Assembly: GCA_019749855.1 (NCBI GenBank)
Contig: JAIEPI010000099.1
Location: 1 to 10,728, forward strand
Length of the DNA stretch: 10,728 nt
Reading direction: 5' to 3'
Source of the DNA: Rickettsiales bacterium
GTDB taxonomy: Bacteria > Pseudomonadota > Alphaproteobacteria > Rickettsiales > UBA998
Shown here in pieces: positions 5,815 to 10,728 of this stretch; position 1 is the stretch's first letter, and every line of letters begins with the position of its first letter. The notes beneath the pieces were generated by a model. It did no database searches, had not been told where the DNA came from, and saw only the letters and a list, made by a program, of their open reading frames with translations. Position numbers and translations under genes: made by a program.

Positions 5815-7089
5815 TCATTTTTTGATGTTTTCACGACGTTCATCCAGATTGATGACCGTCTCATCTTTTCTTTCCAATATCGCACTAATCTTCATGCCAA
5901 CAGCATCGGAGATTTTCTTGCGATGGGAATCCACCAGATGCGAATACCGCTTCGTTGTTTGTGGCGTTAGGTGACCAAGTAGCTGACCAATCTCTTCTAG
6001 CGTTAATCCTGCCATAATTGCAAACGACGCGAAGGCATGACGCAAATCATGCTTACGCAGATTCGTAATACCAGCTCGTTTAAGGACTCGATGCCACATT
6101 TCGTTTGGCGGCGAGTGATGCCTTCCCAGCTTCTCTTTCACGCCTACAAAATAGCCTGGGAACAGGTAAGGATTTCCAACCACACGTTCTAACTTCCCAA
6201 TCTCTGCAATGGCCAATGGCGATAAGTTAATTTTCTTTTTCCCCGTTTTGGAATCAGGAAGGTCGAGAGTATTCTCGTCGTAATTGACGTAATCCCATTT
6301 TGCAGTCAGCAACTCGCCTTGGCGTGCACCTGTATAGATGAGCAGACGAAAGAAAATCATCATGCTGCGTTCTTCTGTGCCTTCCTCTTCGCATTGGTTG
6401 ATGGTTTCTATCAGCTTCCGTAATTCGCTCTCATTGAGATAGCGGTCGCGCTTATTTTCTTTGTAGCGTTTAATGCCAAGACACGGGTTGCTATTTGGCT
6501 GACGAATTCCCCAATCCTCTGCAACACTCATCATGTGAGATATACAAGCAAGCGCACGGTTTGCGGTGATCGGTGACTTGTGGAGCTTGCCATGCCATTC
6601 CTGCACATCCTTACGCGTAATATCTTCCATCGCATGATTCCTGAAGTGTGGCATTATCAGAGTTCTCAAAACTTCCTTTTTGCCTGTAACCGTAGAAGGC
6701 TTGTTATGATGGATGATGTATTCATTAACATATCGCTCCTGAAAATCCTTGAGTAATGTCTTGCCTCTTTCCGCTTGGCGCTGATCGGCAGGGTCATCAC
6801 CAAGTGCGATTTTGGCATAATACTCTTTTGCGATGACCCTTGCCTGTTCAACAGTAAGAGCGCCATGCTTTCCTATTTTAACGCGCTTCTTGGGTGCATC
6901 TCTTCCGCCAGCTCCAGAGCGATAATCCAGAACATAGATTTTTGATCCGCTTGGCTCGATTTTCACCGAGAACCCTGGGATGTCTGAATCGTAAATATGG
7001 TATCGCCTATCCAGAATTTGCGCGTTATCAACAATGGATTTTGTGAGCTTTTGTCTCTTCGGTTGGTTGGTTGTGGTAGTTTCTTCCAT
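5815..7089 (-). CDS. int: tyrosine recombinase/integrase, 424 aa
   Basis: A phage or island integrase catalysing site-specific recombination. The N-terminal arm-binding domain (about 12-100, with the GFSVKIEPSGSKIYVLDYR strand pattern and LTVEQARVIAKEY) is of the DUF4102-like kind. The core-binding SAM-like domain spans about 108-205. The catalytic domain shows Arg in TGARQGEL (R256), a likely Lys in DSKTGKK (K281), the H-x-x-R box HDLRHAF (H347, R350), LLGH (H373) and the nucleophile Tyr in TKRYSHL (Y382). All catalytic residues are present and the length is normal, so it should be active. The start is supported by AAGGAA 8 nt before the ATG. It follows the ATPase gene by 20 nt on the same strand, so it may be read from the recombination operon. 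Its 3' end points to the tRNA-Leu fragment about 190 bp away, its probable attachment site. Confidence 0.95.
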   Translation of the reverse strand: MEETTTTNQPKRQKLTKSIVDNAQILDRRYHIYDSDIPGFSVKIEPSGSKIYVLDYRSGAGGRDAPKKRVKIGKHGALTVEQARVIAKEYYAKIALGDDPADQRQAERGKTLLKDFQERYVNEYIIHHNKPSTVTGKKEVLRTLIMPHFRNHAMEDITRKDVQEWHGKLHKSPITANRALACISHMMSVAEDWGIRQPNSNPCLGIKRYKENKRDRYLNESELRKLIETINQCEEEGTEERSMMIFFRLLIYTGARQGELLTAKWDYVNYDENTLDLPDSKTGKKKINLSPLAIAEIGKLERVVGNPYLFPGYFVGVKEKLGRHHSPPNEMWHRVLKRAGITNLRKHDLRHAFASFAIMAGLTLEEIGQLLGHLTPQTTKRYSHLVDSHRKKISDAVGMKISAILERKDETVINLDERRENIKK

Positions 7090-7109
7090 GTGCAGTTCCT
7101 TTTTTATAC

Positions 7110-8801
7110 TTATGCCACCTGCGCTTCCTGTCCCTGCATTGCTGAGAGGTCATGCACCTTGCCTTCAATGACGGCGTAGGTGTTGCCGGCTTCTTTCGCG
7201 GCGAGATCGGGAGCGTTTTCTTCGGGGCGTTTGGCCATGCAGACCAGCGCGGGGATGCCAGACGAGATGATCATCGACATCAGGCAACCGCGATTTCTGC
7301 GGTCATTGATTTCATCCATGTCATCAATCACCATGAGGTCGGACTGATCGGCCTTGGCAATGGCGACTTGCAGCAAGACGCGCACGGCGTATCGAGCGGA
7401 GCGTGACAGCAGGTGATACGGGCGGTTGCCGCGCCAAGGGTTCAAATCACCATCCAGCCATACCACTTCGCTGTTGAGCATATTCGATAGCGGCTTCAGC
7501 ACCTGATCGTTGAAGGCCTTCAGTTGCTCGTCGAGTTTTGCCTTGCGCACGCCGTTCTGGTGAAGTGCTGCAACCAATTCCTTTTGGGTCAGGATGGATT
7601 CGTAGGTGGCACGGGCGCGTTGCACGGCATTGAACATATCCAGTCGCCGTTCCGCACGTTCCAATGCCTTCTTTGCAGAGCCTGAATCCTGCTCGGCAAT
7701 CGGCACTTCAGTGATGGATTCCAATTTCGTCTTAGCATCCTGCGAGGCCTTCAGCTGATGCTGTGCAACAACCAGCTTTTCTTTAGCCTGATTCACTGCA
7801 CTGGCGGCATCTTTCAGTGCCTTACCCAATCGATGATATTCTTCCTGCTGCTCCGGTGTTTGCTGCGCGGCGCGCACCAGTTGCTTTTCGCCCAGTAAAT
7901 CTTCAGAGGCTTGAAGCATCAGCTCGGTGCCACACTCAGGACAGTTTAGCGTATGGCCGTCAGCGGTGGGTATCGCCGCAAGTTGCTGTGAAAGCTGTCG
8001 CAGTGAGGCTTCGGCTTCGGTCAGTGCAGTTGTTGCCGTGGTGACCGCCTGAGCGTTTTCATCCAGTTTTGCCGCCTGTGCTTCCAGCTGTGAGCGGTCA
8101 AATGCAATCGCACCTTCCGACTTGAGCGCATCTTCATACGCCTTGTTGCACTCGGCAAAGGCTATCTCTAGCTGTGAACGATCAGCACGCTCCAGCTCAG
8201 GTTCCCATGCGGCGGGTCGCCAGTCGCCAGCGGTCGATACATTCCAGCGGGATTCAGCCGTGATGTGCTTCCACTTGCCTGTCAGCTCGGCTTCTTCGCT
8301 TTTGGCCGTGGAATGCGCTTCTTCCCACCCTGATTCCTGAATCTGCTTCCAGATTTCTTCCAGCTTCGGATCAAGGCTCTTTGGCAATACCAGCTGCAAA
8401 TCCTTGAGCGTGGGTTCTGCTTTCAGCAAACGGATGAAATAGGCAACGCGCTCGGCTGCGGAGAGCTGGAATATCGTGCGCAGCCCTACGGCGAACTCAG
8501 ATGCTGTGATCGGCTTGCCTTGGCCGGTGGTTTTGAATTCCGCCAGTGGCCATGAGATTTCAGAGGTTACGCCGTTGTGTGACAGCATGACCTTACCGCT
8601 TTTGGCCAGATCATTGACCAGCTGCTTCGCATCCTTCTTGGCGATGTTTTTGGGCAAAGGCTGCTGCGCGGATGCAAGTGCCACCGCTTGCGCGATACTG
8701 GATTTGCCGTTTTCATTTTCGCCAACCAGTAATGCGATGGGCGCAATGTCAAAGCTCGCTTCCTGAACTTTGCGAAAATTGTGAATCGTGACGTTAATCA
8801 T
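7110..8801 (-). CDS. Rad50/SbcC-like SMC-type ATPase with zinc hook, 563 aa
   Basis: An ABC-type ATPase of the Rad50/SbcC/RecF kind. The N-terminus INVTIHNFRKVQEASFDI is the usual start of the family, followed by Walker A GENENGKSS (27-35). Two Ala/Gln/Glu-rich coiled-coil stretches (about 205-275 and 305-435) flank a CPEC motif (287-290), which matches a Rad50-type zinc hook. The C-terminal lobe has a signature-like LLSRSARYAVRVLLQVAIA (464-482) and Walker B LMVIDDMDEI (489-498), where Asp follows the Walker Asp instead of the usual Glu. At 563 residues it is much shorter than SbcC. Its ATG shares one base with the RecT stop (TAATG), so translation is coupled. In a phage operon with an exonuclease and RecT it probably helps tether or process DNA ends; the exact partner is inferred. 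Confidence 0.85.
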   Translation of the reverse strand: MINVTIHNFRKVQEASFDIAPIALLVGENENGKSSIAQAVALASAQQPLPKNIAKKDAKQLVNDLAKSGKVMLSHNGVTSEISWPLAEFKTTGQGKPITASEFAVGLRTIFQLSAAERVAYFIRLLKAEPTLKDLQLVLPKSLDPKLEEIWKQIQESGWEEAHSTAKSEEAELTGKWKHITAESRWNVSTAGDWRPAAWEPELERADRSQLEIAFAECNKAYEDALKSEGAIAFDRSQLEAQAAKLDENAQAVTTATTALTEAEASLRQLSQQLAAIPTADGHTLNCPECGTELMLQASEDLLGEKQLVRAAQQTPEQQEEYHRLGKALKDAASAVNQAKEKLVVAQHQLKASQDAKTKLESITEVPIAEQDSGSAKKALERAERRLDMFNAVQRARATYESILTQKELVAALHQNGVRKAKLDEQLKAFNDQVLKPLSNMLNSEVVWLDGDLNPWRGNRPYHLLSRSARYAVRVLLQVAIAKADQSDLMVIDDMDEINDRRNRGCLMSMIISSGIPALVCMAKRPEENAPDLAAKEAGNTYAVIEGKVHDLSAMQGQEAQVA

Positions 8802-9853
8802 TAGAAACCTCCATAGTTGAATGATGCGGGATGTCCTGGCGGTGGGCCGTCAGGTTGTGCCAAGGGCTGCTTTGGGCTGTTGCCGTTGGATTTGCTGGTA
8901 ATAGGCTGCGCTTCAGGCTTGCCGCCTAAATCCAGCGTCGGAATGGGCTTATCGCTGGGCTGCGGGAGTGCCGCGCGCTGTTGCTGCGCCGAGAACGCAT
9001 CGAAGACTTCATGCTCGTCTTTTGCATCCACTACGGCTTTGAAATCCGCTTGCCCAACATCCGAAAGGCTATCGATTTCAGCGGCGATGCTTACCTGCGT
9101 ATCGAGATCACTCACTTTCGCCAGCCGCTTGATGGCGGGTTTGGCGCACATGATGTCTTCCCACTTCACCCACGGCGTATCAGCGAGTTTTGCCTTGGCT
9201 TTATCGAGTTCCACCTTGTTGTTTTTCTTCTCCGCCTGTTCGACACTCTTCACCAATGACTTGTAGGTTTCGGATGTGCTGCGAACCTGCTCGATGTCTT
9301 CGAGCGTCAGCAGTTCAAAATCCTGTCCACCATTGAGCTTATTGATATGGCAGAATGAACCGACGACCTTGCCGCGTGATTGCAAGGCTTTGCTGTAGCG
9401 CACCACCATGTTCGTGCCTTCTTCATGGTGGAAGGTATCGTTTTCACGAATCGTACGCGCACAGAATGTCACCACCTTGCCGGTGCGGTGAAAGAGCTGG
9501 GCGAAGCCGCGATAGCCAATCTGAAAGCTGCATTCAGCTTGCTTTTGTTTCCAGTTGCCCTGATCGTCTTTTGTCCAGCCTTTGTAGGGTATCAGATAGG
9601 CATGGCCGAGCGGCGTGTTTGGTTCCAAACCCAGTGACTGCGCCGTAATGAACGCGCCAAGGACGCTCAAATGGTCGCATTCACCCAGCGCAGGATTGTT
9701 TCGGACGCACTCAATCGCCAGAAATAACATGCGCTCGGCGGTTAAATGCTCCTTGGCCAGTGCCTTGAAGCGGTCTTTGACCCAACCCTCATTCAAGAGC
9801 GATAGCAGCCCTTGAACGTGCGGTTCGGTTTCGGTTTTCTGATTCATTGTCAT
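8801..9853 (-). CDS. recT: RecT-family single-strand annealing protein, 350 aa
   Basis: RecT proteins coat single-stranded DNA left by a partner exonuclease and anneal it to complementary strands, giving phages RecA-independent recombination. The core (about residues 10-265) shows the expected pattern: MLFLAIECVRNNPALGECD, SVLGAFITAQSLGLEPNTPLGHAYLIPY, ECSFQIGYRGFAQLF, and WEDIMCAKPAIKRLAK near its end. A flexible tail rich in Pro, Gln and Gly follows (about 290-350), ending FNYGGF. The first ATG (9853) forms an ATGA overlap with the upstream nuclease stop, but AGGAG lies too close to it. The same AGGAG is 7 nt from a second ATG at 9847, which is the better ribosome start (two residues shorter). 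The gene sits between the nuclease and the ATPase, overlapping both. Confidence 0.92.
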   Translation of the reverse strand: MTMNQKTETEPHVQGLLSLLNEGWVKDRFKALAKEHLTAERMLFLAIECVRNNPALGECDHLSVLGAFITAQSLGLEPNTPLGHAYLIPYKGWTKDDQGNWKQKQAECSFQIGYRGFAQLFHRTGKVVTFCARTIRENDTFHHEEGTNMVVRYSKALQSRGKVVGSFCHINKLNGGQDFELLTLEDIEQVRSTSETYKSLVKSVEQAEKKNNKVELDKAKAKLADTPWVKWEDIMCAKPAIKRLAKVSDLDTQVSIAAEIDSLSDVGQADFKAVVDAKDEHEVFDAFSAQQQRAALPQPSDKPIPTLDLGGKPEAQPITSKSNGNSPKQPLAQPDGPPPGHPASFNYGGF

Positions 9854-10662
9854 TCTCCTTTCACTTTGTGTTCACGGCAAAATGCTGTGCCCCAAGCAGG
9901 GCAGTACCGATCGGAGCACAGCATGGATTGCGGGTTGGCGATAAAGGACGTGGGTTCACCGCTTGCGCGGAACGCTGCCGTATCGTCCTTGATGCGTTTC
10001 AAAATGGCGCGCGCGGCTTTCGTGGCGGCACCTACGTCATATTCAAAAAACTCTACCTCTGGTTCGCGCTTACGCGGCAGGTAGTCCTCGATGATGCGGT
10101 CAACGGTACGCTGATGCACCGAGCATAGCAGCGCATACGCGCCATACTGCGAGATGTTGGCGCGGCTGGCCGCACCCGTTTTCAGGTCACGGATAGTGAT
10201 TGCTTCGCGCACGTCAAACTGACCCGACAGGATGAAACCGCCGCCAATATCGGCTTCCAAGCGGATTTCCACTTCCACAGGTTCGATTACTGGCGCAACC
10301 TGCACACGGTAGGAGCGCACCAGCGTTTTCAGCTGAAGCTCCGCGCGGTCATAGGTGGGCGTGGTGCCATCATAGACAATGCCTTCGGTGCGGCTGATTT
10401 CATTGAAAGTTTCAAAGGCCAGATCCAGCGCACTGTCTTCACTGCCCAGATTGCCGTCATAGATTTTGCTGTTGAGTGAATAGGCTGCGGAAGCATGGGT
10501 GCTGCTGCCAAGTGCCGCACCAATGCCTTGCGGGGTTTCGCGCAGTTCGTATCCAGCCTTTATCAGCTCATCCCACAGGAATTTCGTCGCCGCACGCCGA
10601 GGGCAATCCGCATAAGACGGCAAGCCAGACGAACGGATGACGGTTTTCTCAATAGTGAGCAT
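9850..10662 (-). CDS. RecB/Cas4-like PD-(D/E)XK exonuclease with four-Cys Fe-S motif, 270 aa
   Basis: A nuclease expected to resect DNA ends for RecT. PD-(D/E)XK elements: His in GSSTHASAA (H56), Asp in LSGQFDV (D150), the D-x-K pair in IRDLKTG (D159, K161), and the QYGAY motif (172-176) typical of RecB-family nucleases. One cysteine near the N-terminus (C20 in YADCPRR) and three near the C-terminus (C249, C254, C262) match the split four-cysteine iron-sulphur cluster of AddB and Cas4 nucleases. There are no cas genes nearby, so a phage recombination role is preferred over CRISPR adaptation. The start is backed by GGAGG 10 nt before the ATG, a slightly long spacing. The stop overlaps the RecT start (ATGA). 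A small gene tail lies 23 nt upstream on the same strand. Confidence 0.87.
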   Translation of the reverse strand: MLTIEKTVIRSSGLPSYADCPRRAATKFLWDELIKAGYELRETPQGIGAALGSSTHASAAYSLNSKIYDGNLGSEDSALDLAFETFNEISRTEGIVYDGTTPTYDRAELQLKTLVRSYRVQVAPVIEPVEVEIRLEADIGGGFILSGQFDVREAITIRDLKTGAASRANISQYGAYALLCSVHQRTVDRIIEDYLPRKREPEVEFFEYDVGAATKAARAILKRIKDDTAAFRASGEPTSFIANPQSMLCSDRYCPAWGTAFCREHKVKGE

Positions 10663-10685
10663 AGCGCGGCGGCCTCCGTTTCCGT

Positions 10686-10728
10686 TTAGGCTTTTGCTTT
10701 TGGAATCGCGCCTGATGCCAGTTCAGAA
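10686..10728 (-). CDS. C-terminal tail of an unidentified gene (start outside window)
   Basis: On the minus strand a frame is open from the window edge and ends at a TAA (10688-10686), reading SELASGAIPKAKA. It is co-directional with the nuclease gene and ends 23 nt before it, the spacing expected inside an operon. Only 13 codons are visible, so this is a tentative call and nothing can be said of function. Confidence 0.35.
   Translation of the reverse strand, partial: SELASGAIPKAKA

Noticed and set aside
5800..5819. AATGAT/ATCATT hairpin at the integrase stop as an intrinsic terminator
   Set aside because: The stem is only 6 bp and A/T-rich, and no clear T-run follows on the minus strand.
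5693..5974. 93-codon plus-strand open frame over the att/integrase border
   Set aside because: It overlaps the 3' end of a clear integrase gene on the other strand, starts in the repeat region and encodes no recognisable domain.
8817..9266. 149-codon plus-strand frame antisense to RecT
   Set aside because: Cys/Ser-rich low-complexity translation mirrors the RecT coding strand; no ribosome site and no domain.
9850..10662. Cas4 of a CRISPR adaptation module
   Set aside because: The fold and cysteines are similar, but there are no cas1/cas2 genes or repeat arrays in the window and RecT is coupled directly downstream.

Overview
This looks like accessory DNA of a proteobacterium, most likely an alphaproteobacterium. 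The basis is family resemblance: the longer XRE regulator has the layout common in alphaproteobacterial regulators, and a tRNA-Leu fragment carries an encoded CCA end. The genus cannot be told. The window has two halves that meet at a tRNA-derived attachment site near 5568-5622.

Left half (1-5564). Two co-directional genes on the plus strand encode superfamily 1 helicases. The first is cut by the window edge; its visible part is an UPF1/Dna2-type helicase, and the residues before it resemble the junction seen in TM0106-type RecB-nuclease/helicase fusions. The second is an 892-residue UvrD/HelD-like helicase whose N-terminal region resembles the RNA-polymerase-binding C-terminal domain of GreA/GreB. 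Facing them is an orphan 100-residue gene with its own promoter and an operator-like repeat cluster. Next come two divergent XRE regulators (86 and 144 aa) around a 154-bp switch region that holds two perfect inverted repeats. This has the look of a regulated helicase/nuclease module, possibly a defence island.

Junction (5565-5814). The 3' part of a tRNA-Leu(CAA), from the anticodon loop to CCA, lies antisense immediately after the 144-aa regulator. The 5' half of the tRNA is missing. Between it and the integrase lie short direct repeats that could be integrase arm sites. This is either the distal junction of an integrated element lying to the right, or the attP of a circular element.

Right half (5815-10728, all minus strand). 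In transcription order there is the tail of an unidentified gene, a RecB/Cas4-like nuclease with four cysteines suited to an Fe-S cluster, a RecT single-strand annealing protein, a Rad50/SbcC-like ATPase with a CPEC zinc-hook motif, and a tyrosine integrase. The nuclease/RecT and RecT/ATPase pairs overlap (ATGA, TAATG), so the three are probably translated together as a phage-type recombination set: resection, annealing, and an SMC-like ATPase. G+C appears to drop at the ATPase/integrase border (about 52-65% in sampled lines to about 37-45%), which suggests mosaic assembly.
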